Made by a program: the position numbers and the translations under genes. Positions 17,124-25,646 of a stretch of 64,000 nt of DNA are shown here, piece by piece. The number at the start of each line of letters is the position of its first letter. Position 1 is the first letter of the stretch. The notes beneath the pieces are model-generated. The model had not been told where the DNA came from and ran no database searches. It was given only the letters and a program-made list of their open reading frames with translations. The stretch lies in the NCBI RefSeq assembly GCF_011089895.1, contig NZ_JAANAT010000002.1, forward strand, positions 62,001 to 126,000, written 5' to 3'. Source of the stretch: Mucilaginibacter inviolabilis. GTDB lineage: Bacteria; Bacteroidota; Bacteroidia; Sphingobacteriales; Sphingobacteriaceae.

Positions 17124-17495
17124 ATGGAATTACAAAGTACACCGCTTAATTATTTGCCCATCATTATTCAAATGTTAGTGGCTTTAGGGTTTGTGGTAAC
17201 CACCATGTTTGTAACGCATAAAATTGGTCCGAAGCGTAAAACCAAGGACAAATTGACCCCCTTTGAATCGGGTATCGAAGTTGTGGGTAATGCCCGTACC
17301 CCCATATCCATTAAATATTTCCTGGTGGCCATATTGTTTGTGCTGTTTGATGTGGAAGTAATATTTATGTATCCCTGGGCAGTAAATTTCAAAGCTATGG
17401 GCGCCAAGGGTATGATCGAAATGTTCATTTTCATGGCCACGCTTTTATTAGGTTTTATATACGTAATAAAAAAGAAGGCTTTAGACTGGGATTAA
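17124..17495 (+). CDS. nuoA: NADH-quinone oxidoreductase subunit A
   Basis: Small membrane subunit of complex I (ND3 homologue), 123 residues with three spans. The conserved matrix-side loop KLTPFESGIEVVGNARTPISIKYF appears in shortened form at about 44-68 with the central FESG, followed by YFLVAILFVLFDVEVIFMYPWA, the strongest NuoA signature. The usual Cys in the ESG loop is replaced here by Ile (SGIE). First gene of the nuo cluster, with a box immediately before its start. Confidence 0.95.
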   Translation: MELQSTPLNYLPIIIQMLVALGFVVTTMFVTHKIGPKRKTKDKLTPFESGIEVVGNARTPISIKYFLVAILFVLFDVEVIFMYPWAVNFKAMGAKGMIEMFIFMATLLLGFIYVIKKKALDWD

Positions 17496-17499
17496 TCGG

Positions 17500-17585
17500 A
17501 TGATAAATTTGAAGATGTGCAAATGATAGAATTTCTTTAATTCTAAAATTTAATAATCATTCGCACATCTACACATCTGCACATC
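17500..17585. repeat. Octad-type inverted element, GCACATCT family
   Basis: Arms 17500-17527 and 17558-17585 are imperfect reverse complements. The right arm shows an 8-base period (GCACATCT, ACACATCT, GCACATC). It begins 5 bases after the nuoA stop and lies upstream of the nuoB box. Confidence 0.7.
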
Positions 17586-17671
17586 AAAAAGGGTTGTCGA
17601 ATCCTTTTTTAGATTGATTCTAAATATAGCTTCTGTACAGTCATCGTGTACTTTTTACATGGTTATTATTG

Positions 17672-17679
17672 TAAATTTG
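17672..17679 (+). promoter_or_regulatory. Candidate internal promoter before nuoB
   Basis: TAAATTTG fits TAnnTTTG, 50 bases before the nuoB start at 17730. It suggests that nuoB onward can be transcribed apart from nuoA. Confidence 0.45.
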
Positions 17680-17729
17680 CGCTCGTTATCCGTCTTTTCC
17701 GGATAGCGGATTTCTATTAAAATAGTTCA

Positions 17730-18272
17730 ATGAGTGATATTCAATTAGTTGACGCTCCTGCTGGAGTAGAAGGCGCCGGATTTTTTGCTACCTCGCTTGA
17801 TAAAGTAATAGGTATAGCACGCTCAAATTCATTATGGCCCCTGCCATTTGCCACCTCATGCTGTGGTATCGAATTTATGGCAACTATGGCTTCTCATTAT
17901 GACCTTTCGAGATTTGGCGCCGAGCGTTTAAGCTTTTCGCCCCGCCAGGCCGATTTGTTAATGGTAATGGGTACTATCGCCAAAAAAATGGCCCCTGTAT
18001 TGAGGCAGGTATATCTGCAAATGGCCGAACCCCGTTGGGTGATGGCTGTTGGCGCCTGTGCCTCAAGTGGTGGTATATTTGACACTTACTCTGTTTTGCA
18101 GGGTATCGATGAAGTGATACCGGTTGACGTTTACGTGCCCGGTTGCCCGCCTCGTCCCGAAGCTATTATTGATGGCTTTATAAATATTCAAAAGTTGGTA
18201 CAAACAGAATCGCTTCGCAGAAGAAATGAGCCTAAGTACCAGGAATTATTAGCTAAATACGGAATTCAATAA
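17730..18272 (+). CDS. nuoB: NADH-quinone oxidoreductase subunit B
   Basis: Peripheral-arm subunit that carries the terminal 4Fe-4S cluster N2 and helps form the quinone site. The 180-residue protein has all four ligands: the tandem Cys44-Cys45 in ATSCCGIEFM, Cys110 in VGACASSGG and Cys139 in VPGCPPRPE. The stop overlaps the nuoC start by one base (TAATG), implying coupled translation. Confidence 0.97.
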   Translation: MSDIQLVDAPAGVEGAGFFATSLDKVIGIARSNSLWPLPFATSCCGIEFMATMASHYDLSRFGAERLSFSPRQADLLMVMGTIAKKMAPVLRQVYLQMAEPRWVMAVGACASSGGIFDTYSVLQGIDEVIPVDVYVPGCPPRPEAIIDGFINIQKLVQTESLRRRNEPKYQELLAKYGIQ

Positions 18273-18775
18273 TGGCCCAGATCCCTAACGAAGAGCTTTT
18301 AAAAAGAATTGCTGAAAAGTTTGATCAGCAGGTAACACTTGTGGGCGAGCCTTATGGTTTACTTACTGTGGAAACCGGCCGTGAGCAGATCATTGATCTG
18401 TTAACCTTTTTAAAGACCGATGACGCTCTCCGGTTTATATTTTTAACAGATATTACCGCTATTCATTATCCGGAACAGGAAAAGCAGATAGGTATTATTT
18501 ACCACCTGCACAGCTTAACCACCAATACCCGCATCCGTATCAAAGTGTTTTTGGCCGACGGCGATGTACATATCCCTACAGCTACTACCGTTTGGGAGGG
18601 TGCTAACTGGATGGAGCGTGAAACGTACGACTTTTTCGGGGTTATATTTGATGGTCACCCCGATCTGCGCCGCATATTGAATGTGGATGACATGACGGCT
18701 TTCCCGATGCGAAAAGAATTTCCATTGGAAGACCCGAACCGTGTTGATAAAAAGGATTACTTCTTCGGAAGATAA
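18272..18775 (+). CDS. nuoC: NADH-quinone oxidoreductase subunit C
   Basis: Complex I 30-kDa subunit, 167 residues, separate from NuoD (fused in enteric bacteria). The signature WMERETYDFFGVIFDGHPDLRRIL is present in the C-terminal half (ERETYDFFG core), followed by the FPMRKEFPLEDPNR end typical for the family. It shares one base with the nuoB stop. A heptad-type repeat separates it from nuoD. Confidence 0.96.
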   Translation: MAQIPNEELLKRIAEKFDQQVTLVGEPYGLLTVETGREQIIDLLTFLKTDDALRFIFLTDITAIHYPEQEKQIGIIYHLHSLTTNTRIRIKVFLADGDVHIPTATTVWEGANWMERETYDFFGVIFDGHPDLRRILNVDDMTAFPMRKEFPLEDPNRVDKKDYFFGR

Positions 18776-18789
18776 CATATATGAAATTT

Positions 18790-18884
18790 AGTATTGAGTA
18801 ATTAGTATCAAGTATCAAGATTTTTTAAACGCTTAAATAGCACATGACAATAGTCTTGATACTTGATACTAATTACTTGATACT
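18790..18884. repeat. Heptad-type inverted element, TATCAAG family, copy 1
   Basis: Arms 18790-18820 and 18854-18884 pair over 29 of 31 positions. Both arms are built of 7-base units (AGTATCA on the left, ACTTGAT and ACTAATT on the right), and the left arm ends in AGA plus six T. The right arm lies 18 bases before the nuoD ATG. Further copies occur before rsmE and before the ABC exporter. Confidence 0.85.
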
Positions 18885-18902
18885 GATTAAACAATTATAC
18901 TG

Positions 18903-20114
18903 ATGCAAAATCATCCTGTATATACAGACAACGATCCGCAAAGCGAGCTTTCGACCCTAAACCTGGGGCCAACGCACCCTGCAACCCACGGTGTGTTCCA
19001 GAACGTGCTTCAGCTTGATGGGGAAAGAATTGTGAGCGGTGTATCAACCATTGGTTATATACACCGTGCGTTTGAAAAAATTGCCGAACACAGACCGTTT
19101 TACCAGATAACTCCGCTTACCGACCGTTTAAACTATTGCTCGTCGCCCATTAACAACATGGGCTGGCACATGACGGTTGAAAAGTTGTTGGGCATTACAA
19201 CTCCAAAACGTGTGGATTACCTGCGGGTGATTATCATGGAACTGGCCCGTATATCAGACCACATCATCTGCAATGGTGTATTGGGCGTGGATACCGGTGC
19301 GTTTACCGGTTTTCTGTACATGATGGAGCACCGCGAGTCTATTTATGAAATATACGAGGAGATCTGCGGATCGCGCCTCACTACCAATATTGGCCGTATA
19401 GGCGGCTTTGAGCGTAATTTTAACGCTATTGCTTTTGCCAAGCTGCGTGCCTTCCTGAAAAATTTCCCGGTTACACTGAAAGAATTTGAATCGCTGTTTA
19501 ACCGTAACCGTATTTTTGTTGACCGCACCAAAGATGTGGCCGCTGTTACTGCCGAAACCGCATTAAGCTATAGCTGGACAGGCCCGTTATTGCGTGCCGC
19601 CGGTGTTGATTATGATGTAAGGGCCATGAACCCATACTCATCATACGAAGAATTTGATTTTGAAGTGCCCGTGGGTACCAATGGTGATGTTTATAGCCGC
19701 TTTTTGGTGCGTAACGAAGAAATGTGGCAAAGTCTGCGCATTATAGAGCAAGCCCTGGTGAAACTGGAAAAAGAGCCAACCGACATTTTCCATGCCGATG
19801 TGCCTGAGTTTTACCTGCCTCCAAAAGAAGAAGTTTATAATAACATGGAAGCCCTCATCTATCACTTTAAAATTGTGATGGGCGAAATCCCAACTCCAAA
19901 TACCGAAGTATATCATTCGGTAGAAGGTGCTAATGGCGAGCTGGGCTTTTACCTGGTAAATGATGGTGGACGCAGCCCGTACCGTTTGCATTTCCGCAGG
20001 CCAAGCTTTATCAATTACCAGATGTATGCACCTATGAGCCGTGGTATGTTGTTATCAGACGCTATTATTAATATGAGTAGTTTAAACGTTATAGCCGGAG
20101 AGTTAGATGCTTAA
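18903..20114 (+). CDS. nuoD: NADH-quinone oxidoreductase subunit D
   Basis: Complex I 49-kDa subunit, 403 residues, forming the quinone pocket with NuoB. Motifs include LNLGPTHPATHGVFQ near the N-terminus (the quinone-loop His residues), GYIHRAFEKIAEHRPF, and the C-terminal GELGFYLVNDGGRSPYR core, ending in ISSLN-like MSSLNVIAGELDA. The 3' end overlaps nuoE by 8 bases. Confidence 0.97.
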   Translation: MQNHPVYTDNDPQSELSTLNLGPTHPATHGVFQNVLQLDGERIVSGVSTIGYIHRAFEKIAEHRPFYQITPLTDRLNYCSSPINNMGWHMTVEKLLGITTPKRVDYLRVIIMELARISDHIICNGVLGVDTGAFTGFLYMMEHRESIYEIYEEICGSRLTTNIGRIGGFERNFNAIAFAKLRAFLKNFPVTLKEFESLFNRNRIFVDRTKDVAAVTAETALSYSWTGPLLRAAGVDYDVRAMNPYSSYEEFDFEVPVGTNGDVYSRFLVRNEEMWQSLRIIEQALVKLEKEPTDIFHADVPEFYLPPKEEVYNNMEALIYHFKIVMGEIPTPNTEVYHSVEGANGELGFYLVNDGGRSPYRLHFRRPSFINYQMYAPMSRGMLLSDAIINMSSLNVIAGELDA

Positions 20115-20631
20115 AGTGGAAGATACTCAGGTACCGGTTGATTTTTCGCCGGAACTGATCAGTAAATTTGATGATATCGTAAGCCGTTATCCGCAGGGAA
20201 AACAAAAATCGGGCTTACTGCCGATATTGCACCTGGTACAGGCCGAGTTTGGCTGGGTGAGTGTACCTGCCATGGATAAAGTGGCTGCTTACCTGGATAT
20301 ATTACCTATTGAAGTATACGAAGTAGCTTCATTTTATACCATGTACTTTTTACGCCCGCAAGGCAAATATGTACTGGAGGTTTGCCGTACCAGTGGTTGC
20401 TGTTTGGTAGGCGCCGAAAAGATCATGGATCATATTGAGCAAAAACTGGGTGTAAAAGAAGGCGAAGTTACTGCCGATGGCCTGTTTAGCTGGCGCGGGG
20501 TAGAGTGTTTGGCCGCCTGTGGCTTCGGTCCGGTTTTACAAATTGGCCCTGAATATACTTTTTACGAGAATTTAACTAACGATTCGGTAGATAAATTAAT
20601 CGGCGATTTAACAGCAAAGGCAAAAAATTAA
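20107..20631 (+). CDS. nuoE: NADH-quinone oxidoreductase subunit E
   Basis: 24-kDa thioredoxin-like subunit of the NADH dehydrogenase module, 174 residues. The binuclear cluster N1a ligands are complete: Cys93-x4-Cys98 in VCRTSGCCL and Cys134-x3-Cys138 in ECLAACGFGP. An additional Cys99 lies beside the second ligand. It starts inside the end of nuoD and precedes nuoF by 7 bases. Confidence 0.96.
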   Translation: MLKVEDTQVPVDFSPELISKFDDIVSRYPQGKQKSGLLPILHLVQAEFGWVSVPAMDKVAAYLDILPIEVYEVASFYTMYFLRPQGKYVLEVCRTSGCCLVGAEKIMDHIEQKLGVKEGEVTADGLFSWRGVECLAACGFGPVLQIGPEYTFYENLTNDSVDKLIGDLTAKAKN

Positions 20632-20638
20632 CAGTATC

Positions 20639-22003
20639 ATGGGACGCAAATTATTATTAGAACATATAAACGTACCCGGCATCAATACTTTTGATGTTTA
20701 CCGCTCCAAGGGTGGTTACGCTTCTGTTGAAAAAGCTATCAAAACCATGTCGCCCGAGGCGATTGTGGAAGAGGTGAAAAAGTCGGGTTTGCGTGGTCGT
20801 GGTGGCGCGGGTTTCCCAACCGGTATGAAGTGGAGCTTTCTGGCCAAGCCCGAAGGTGTGGCACGTTACCTGGTTTGTAATGCCGACGAATCTGAACCCG
20901 GTACTTTTAAAGACCGTTACCTGATGACCTATATCCCTCACTTATTAATTGAGGGCATGATTGTATCGAGCTTTGCGCTGGGTGCCAATACATCATACAT
21001 CTACGTTCGCGGCGAAATGATGCCGCAGATCAGGATCCTGGAAAGAGCTATAGCCGAAGCAAAAGCCAAAGGTTTCCTGGGTAAAAATATTTTAGGCTCG
21101 GGTTACGACCTGGAGCTTTATGTACAACCCGGCGGTGGCGCTTACATCTGTGGTGAAGAAACCGCTTTACTGGAATCACTGGAAGGTAAACGTGGTAACC
21201 CGCGTATTAAACCACCATTCCCGGCTATTGCAGGTTTGTATGGTTGCCCTACAGTGGTAAACAACGTAGAATCGATAGCGGCAGTTGTACCGATCATTAA
21301 CGAAGGCGGTGATGAATATGCTAAACTGGGTATCGGTCGCAGCACAGGAACTAAGCTGATTTCAGCCGGTGGTAACCTGAAAAAACCTGGTGTTTATGAA
21401 ATTGACCTGGGTTTACCGGTTGAAGAATTTATATACTCCGACGAATATTGCGGTGGTATTGCTAATGGCAAACGCCTGAAGGCGGTTGTTGCTGGTGGTT
21501 CATCAGTACCAATTTTGCCAGCTAACCTCATCCTGAAAACCATTAACAATGAGCCTCGCTTAATGAGCTATGAATCATTGGCCGATGGCGGATTTGTAAC
21601 CGGTACCATGATGGGTTCGGGCGGTTTTATTGCTTATGACGAGGATGCCTGTATCGTCCGTAATACCTGGAACTTCGCCCGTTTTTATCATCATGAAAGC
21701 TGCGGACAATGTTCGCCATGCCGTGAAGGTACCGGATGGATGGAAAAAGTATTGCACCGGTTAGAGTACGGTCATGGTAAACAAAGTGATATGGACCTGT
21801 TGGTTGATATCTCTAAAAAAATTGAAGGCAACACGATTTGTCCGCTGGGCGATGCGGCAGCATGGCCTGTGGCCAGTGCTATCCGCCACTTCAGGGATGA
21901 ATTTGAATGGCACGTGACTAATGCTTCAGAAGCAGTTTCGAGAAATTATGGTTTAGCACATTACGCTGATCCGTTGCCGAAATTAGAAGCTGTTGCAGGA
22001 TAA
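20639..22003 (+). CDS. nuoF: NADH-quinone oxidoreductase subunit F
   Basis: 51-kDa subunit that binds NADH, FMN and cluster N3, 454 residues. The FMN/NADH motif GRGGAGFPTG is at 53-62 and the second glycine-rich stretch PGGGAYICGEETALLES near 164-180. The 4Fe-4S ligands are Cys355, Cys358, Cys361 (ESCGQCSPCREGTGW) and Cys401. Residues after 410 form the usual C-terminal helical part. Two repeat elements fill the 208-base gap to nuoG. Confidence 0.97.
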   Translation: MGRKLLLEHINVPGINTFDVYRSKGGYASVEKAIKTMSPEAIVEEVKKSGLRGRGGAGFPTGMKWSFLAKPEGVARYLVCNADESEPGTFKDRYLMTYIPHLLIEGMIVSSFALGANTSYIYVRGEMMPQIRILERAIAEAKAKGFLGKNILGSGYDLELYVQPGGGAYICGEETALLESLEGKRGNPRIKPPFPAIAGLYGCPTVVNNVESIAAVVPIINEGGDEYAKLGIGRSTGTKLISAGGNLKKPGVYEIDLGLPVEEFIYSDEYCGGIANGKRLKAVVAGGSSVPILPANLILKTINNEPRLMSYESLADGGFVTGTMMGSGGFIAYDEDACIVRNTWNFARFYHHESCGQCSPCREGTGWMEKVLHRLEYGHGKQSDMDLLVDISKKIEGNTICPLGDAAAWPVASAIRHFRDEFEWHVTNASEAVSRNYGLAHYADPLPKLEAVAG

Positions 22004-22012
22004 AAAATAAAA

Positions 22013-22078
22013 CTTGTCATCCTGAGGGACGAAGGATCTATCGACGATCAGATGCTTCACTGCGTTCAGCATGACAAA
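22013..22078. repeat. Inverted repeat, GTCATCCTGAGG family
   Basis: Arms 22013-22040 (CTTGTCATCCTGAGGGACG) and 22051-22078 (GCGTTCAGCATGACAAA) are imperfect reverse complements. It starts 10 bases after nuoF and resembles the element at 4105-4187. Confidence 0.75.
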
Positions 22079-22097
22079 AGAAAATAAATAAAACCGC

Positions 22098-22182
22098 GCG
22101 TCATTGCGAGGGACGAAGCAATCCCCGAATTACAGAGTTGCTCTGTATAGTTTAGAGATTACTTCGTACCTCGCAATGACGG
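22098..22182. repeat. Inverted repeat, GTCATTGCGAGG family
   Basis: Left arm 22098-22124 carries GCGTCATTGCGAGGGACG; right arm 22157-22182 ends TCGCAATGACGG. It stands directly behind the previous element, so the nuoF-nuoG gap is occupied by two different repeats in series. Confidence 0.8.
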
Positions 22183-22211
22183 AAAGAAAATAAACAAGGA
22201 CGTTATATAAA

Positions 22212-23207
22212 ATGTCAATGAAAGTAACCATAGACGGAATACCCGTTGAAGTAGAACCAGGAACAACTATCCTGAATGCCGCAAGGCAGATCGGGGGCGA
22301 TATTGTTCCGCCTGCAATGTGCTATTACTCCAAGCTGGAAGGCAGCGGCGGTAAATGCCGTACTTGTTTGGTTAAGGTAAGCAAAGGCTCTGAGAAAGAT
22401 CCGCGCCCTATGCCAAAACTGGTAGCCTCTTGCCGTACCACGGTAATGGATGGTATGGAAGTACAAAATATCACTTCGCCAGAGGTAATTGAGGCGCGTA
22501 AAGGTGTGGTGGAAATGTTATTGATCAATCACCCACTGGACTGCCCGGTTTGTGATCAGGCTGGTGAGTGCCACTTGCAAGACTTAGGTTTTGAGCATGG
22601 TGCTGCTAAAACCCGTTATGAGTTTGACCGTCGTACGTTTGAAAAAATTGATATCGGCGATAAAATACAGCTGCACATGACCCGTTGCATTCTTTGCTAC
22701 CGTTGTGTGTTCACTGCCGATCAGATTACCAATACCCGTTTACACGGTATCCTGAACAGGGGCGATCATTCTGAGATCTCCACCTATATCAGCAAAGCTA
22801 TTGATAACGATTTTTCGGGCAATGTGATCGACGTTTGTCCGGTAGGGGCGTTAACCGATAAAACCTTCCGTTTTAAAAACCGTGTATGGTTTACCAAACC
22901 GGTTGATGCGCACCGCGATTGCGATAAATGCTGTGGTAAAACCACTTTATGGTATAAAGGCGAGGATGTGATCAGGGTAACCGGTCGTAAAGATGTTTAT
23001 GGTGAGGTAGAAGAATTTATTTGCAATACCTGTCGTTTTGATAAAAAGAAAACAGCTGATTGGGTTATTGAAGGCCCGCGCAAGATATCGCATAAATCGG
23101 TGATCAGCTCTAACCACTATGAATTTACACCACTGCCGGTGGTTAAAACCAACCCGGTATTGATGGAAGCGAATAAAGAACAATTTGAACGAGACACACG
23201 CTTATAA
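22212..23207 (+). CDS. nuoG: NADH-quinone oxidoreductase subunit G, short form
   Basis: Iron-sulfur subunit of the NADH module, only 331 residues against roughly 700-900 in most bacteria. Ligands for N1b (Cys37, 49, 52, 74), N5 (His107, Cys111, 114, 120) and N4 (Cys159, 162, 165, 209) are all present. A further Cys group (237, 240, 241, 271, 274) lies where cluster N7 sits in longer forms. The large molybdopterin-oxidoreductase-like domain is missing. The frame runs cleanly to a stop overlapping nuoH (TAATG), so this is a real short subunit, not a broken gene. Confidence 0.95.
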   Translation: MSMKVTIDGIPVEVEPGTTILNAARQIGGDIVPPAMCYYSKLEGSGGKCRTCLVKVSKGSEKDPRPMPKLVASCRTTVMDGMEVQNITSPEVIEARKGVVEMLLINHPLDCPVCDQAGECHLQDLGFEHGAAKTRYEFDRRTFEKIDIGDKIQLHMTRCILCYRCVFTADQITNTRLHGILNRGDHSEISTYISKAIDNDFSGNVIDVCPVGALTDKTFRFKNRVWFTKPVDAHRDCDKCCGKTTLWYKGEDVIRVTGRKDVYGEVEEFICNTCRFDKKKTADWVIEGPRKISHKSVISSNHYEFTPLPVVKTNPVLMEANKEQFERDTRL

Positions 23208-24253
23208 TGGGATCAACTGCAGATATACTGATTAAAATTGGCCTGATACTGATCATTTTCGTTATCAGCCTGGTGATGGCTATGTACTCCACTTATGCCG
23301 AACGTAAAGTAGCCGCATTTTTCCAGGATAGGATAGGTCCTAACCGTGCCGGTCCATGGGGCATTTTACAACCACTGGCCGATGGTGGCAAAATGTTTTT
23401 GAAAGAAGAAATCATCCCAACCAATGCAACGCCTTTTTTGTTTATTGTAGGGCCTTCCCTGGCTATATTAACCGCCTGTATAGGTTCGGCTGTTATACCG
23501 TGGGGGCAAACAATGGTTATTGGCGGTCATAGTATTGATTTGCAGGTAACCGACATTAATGTTGGCGTACTGTACATTTTTGGCGTAGTATCATTAGGTG
23601 TATATGGCGTAATGATAGGTGGTTGGGCATCAAACAATAAATATTCCTTATTAGGTGCTATCCGTGCGGCATCGCAAAACATCAGTTATGAAATTTCGAT
23701 GGGCTTGTCCATCATCGCATTGCTGATGTTAACCGGCACTTTAAGCCTGCGCGAAATTGCCGAGCAGCAACATAGCTGGCACTGGAACGTGTTAAGGCAG
23801 CCGCTTGGTTTTATATTGTTCATTGTATGTGCCTTTGCCGAAACCAATCGTACACCGTTCGATTTGCCGGAGTGCGAAACCGAATTGGTTGGTGGTTATC
23901 ACACAGAGTATTCTTCTATGAAACTGGGTTTTTACCTGTTTGCAGAGTACATCAATATGTTTATTTCATCGGCAGTTATGGCTACCCTATATTGGGGCGG
24001 TTACAACTATCCGGGTATGGATGGGATGAATACGTTATTAGGGCCAACTTGGGGACCATTATTTGGCGTTCTTATATTTTTTATTAAAATATGCCTGTTC
24101 ATCTTCTTTTTCATGTGGGTTCGCTGGACAATCCCGCGTTTCCGTTATGATCAGTTGATGGATCTGGGCTGGAAAATATTAATACCACTGGCTATTGCCA
24201 ACATTGTGCTTACCGGTATAGGTAGTACATTACTTACACACTTTGGATATTAG
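23207..24253 (+). CDS. nuoH: NADH-quinone oxidoreductase subunit H
   Basis: Membrane subunit (ND1 homologue) at the joint of the two arms, 348 residues, about eight spans. The signature AERKVAAFFQDRIGPNRAGP follows the first span (core QDRIGPNR), and the acidic quinone-chamber loop contains FAETNRTPFDLPECETELVGGYH in part (ETNRTPFDLPE). It overlaps the nuoG stop by one base. Confidence 0.97.
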   Translation: MGSTADILIKIGLILIIFVISLVMAMYSTYAERKVAAFFQDRIGPNRAGPWGILQPLADGGKMFLKEEIIPTNATPFLFIVGPSLAILTACIGSAVIPWGQTMVIGGHSIDLQVTDINVGVLYIFGVVSLGVYGVMIGGWASNNKYSLLGAIRAASQNISYEISMGLSIIALLMLTGTLSLREIAEQQHSWHWNVLRQPLGFILFIVCAFAETNRTPFDLPECETELVGGYHTEYSSMKLGFYLFAEYINMFISSAVMATLYWGGYNYPGMDGMNTLLGPTWGPLFGVLIFFIKICLFIFFFMWVRWTIPRFRYDQLMDLGWKILIPLAIANIVLTGIGSTLLTHFGY

Positions 24254-24258
24254 TTAAA

Positions 24259-24756
24259 ATGGAATCATTAAGTAATAAGAAAAAAGTACTGGAAGTAAAG
24301 CCGCTCAATTTGATGGAGCGTGCTTACCTGCCTGCCATTGTTGGCGGTCTGGCTACTACCATGAAGCACTTTTTCAAGAAACCGGTTACCATCAGTTATC
24401 CTGAAGAAAAGCGCGAATATTCAGAAAACTTTAGGGGTATGCACTCGCTAAAGCGTGATGAGAACGGTAAAGAGCGTTGCACCGCCTGCGGGTTGTGCGC
24501 ACTTTCATGTCCGGCAGAAGCCATCACCATGACGGCAGCCGAGCGCCAGCCAGGAGAGGAGAACTTATACCGCGAAGAAAAGTATGCCGCTGTTTACGAA
24601 ATAAATATGCTGCGCTGCATTTTCTGCGGACTGTGCGAAGAGGCCTGTCCTAAAGAAGCTATTTATCTTGACGGTGATCATGTTCCTGCCGACTATTTGA
24701 GGAAGGATTTTATTTACGGTAAAGACAAATTAGTAGAGGCCCCCTTAAATCAATAA
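24259..24756 (+). CDS. nuoI: NADH-quinone oxidoreductase subunit I
   Basis: Ferredoxin-like subunit, 165 residues, carrying clusters N6a and N6b that lead electrons to NuoB. Two complete 4Fe-4S motifs are visible: Cys74, 77, 80, 84 (CTACGLCALSCP) and Cys120, 123, 126, 130 (CIFCGLCEEACP). An N-terminal amphipathic region anchors it to the membrane arm. Confidence 0.97.
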   Translation: MESLSNKKKVLEVKPLNLMERAYLPAIVGGLATTMKHFFKKPVTISYPEEKREYSENFRGMHSLKRDENGKERCTACGLCALSCPAEAITMTAAERQPGEENLYREEKYAAVYEINMLRCIFCGLCEEACPKEAIYLDGDHVPADYLRKDFIYGKDKLVEAPLNQ

Positions 24757-24766
24757 AGAAGTTTTA

Positions 24767-24774
24767 TACCTTTG
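24767..24774 (+). promoter_or_regulatory. Candidate internal promoter before nuoJ
   Basis: TACCTTTG fits TAnnTTTG, 42 bases before the nuoJ ATG at 24817. A small hairpin (GCCCA with TGGGC) follows at once. It may add transcription of the membrane-arm genes. Confidence 0.4.
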
Positions 24775-24816
24775 CCCAACTCTTTGGGCGGACAAGGGTA
24801 TTTTGTAAATATAAAC

Positions 24817-25317
24817 ATGAGTACATTTTACTTCATCGCGTTTTTGTCCATATTCTTTTCGATACTGGTTATCTCGGCCAAAAACCCGGTACATAGCATC
24901 CTTTACCTGATACTTACCTTTTTTACGTTCACCGTTCACTATATTTTATTGAATGCCCAGTTCCTGGCCATCGTTAATTTTATTGTGTACATGGGGGCTA
25001 TCCTGGTATTGTTCCTGTATACACTGATGCTCATTAACCTGAACAAGGAAAGTGAACCGGTAAAGCCATTTATGGTGAAAATAGCGGGCGTATTTGGTGG
25101 TGGTATCCTGGCGGTTGCTTTGGCATCATCATTAAAGCTGGTTGCCACCTCAAACCCGGTGGTATTGAAAAATCCCGATCTGGGCCTGGTGAAAAACCTG
25201 GGTAAAGTATTGTTTAATGAATTTTTACTGCCATTTGAAGTGGCCTCGGTATTGCTGTTAACGGCAATGGTGGGCGCTGTTTTACTGGCTACTAAAGACC
25301 CTAAAACTGCATCATAA
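24817..25317 (+). CDS. nuoJ: NADH-quinone oxidoreductase subunit J
   Basis: Membrane subunit (ND6 homologue), 166 residues with five hydrophobic segments. The conserved segment IVNFIVYMGAILVLFLYTLML in the third span is present (core YMGAILVLFLY), and NPVHSILYLILTFF opens the second. The ATG at 24817 gives a normal N-terminus; an in-frame TTG at 24772 lies inside the promoter-like box and is rejected. The stop overlaps nuoK by one base. Confidence 0.95.
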   Translation: MSTFYFIAFLSIFFSILVISAKNPVHSILYLILTFFTFTVHYILLNAQFLAIVNFIVYMGAILVLFLYTLMLINLNKESEPVKPFMVKIAGVFGGGILAVALASSLKLVATSNPVVLKNPDLGLVKNLGKVLFNEFLLPFEVASVLLLTAMVGAVLLATKDPKTAS

Positions 25318-25646
25318 TGGAAAGTTTAACAAATACCATGCACGCGGTACCGCTTAATCATTACATATTATTAAGCGCCATCATTTTTTCGATAGGAGTA
25401 ATGGGGGTATTAATACGCCGTAACGCTATCGTGATATTTATGTCGGTTGAGCTGATGCTTAATGCGGTTAACCTGTTGCTTACTGCTTTCTCAGTTTATC
25501 GTGGTGATGCCAGCGGACAGGTTTTCGTGTTCTTTATTATGGCATTGGCTGCCGCAGAAGTAGCGGTAGGTTTAGCCATCATTGTGATGATATACCGCAA
25601 TACCAATTCGATTGATATCAACGTGCTGAACAGGCTGAAATGGTAG
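25317..25646 (+). CDS. nuoK: NADH-quinone oxidoreductase subunit K
   Basis: Small membrane subunit (ND4L homologue), 109 residues, three spans. The proton-channel glutamates are seen in SVELMLNAVNLLL and in AAAEVAVGLAIIV. Its gene is followed by a 134-base repeat element that runs up to the nuoL start. Confidence 0.96.
   Translation: MESLTNTMHAVPLNHYILLSAIIFSIGVMGVLIRRNAIVIFMSVELMLNAVNLLLTAFSVYRGDASGQVFVFFIMALAAAEVAVGLAIIVMIYRNTNSIDINVLNRLKW

Noticed and set aside
18790..18884. TATCAAG arms as a CRISPR or phage attachment site
   Set aside because: Arms are inverted, not direct with spacers, and no integrase, cas or phage gene is present in the window.
22212..23207. NuoG as a frameshifted or truncated pseudogene
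   Set aside because: The frame is clean, all cluster ligands are present and the stop overlaps the nuoH start; no remnants of a molybdopterin domain follow.
24772..24816. Earlier TTG start for nuoJ
   Set aside because: The codon lies inside a TAnnTTTG box and the added 15 residues do not belong to the family; ATG at 24817 gives the normal N-terminus.
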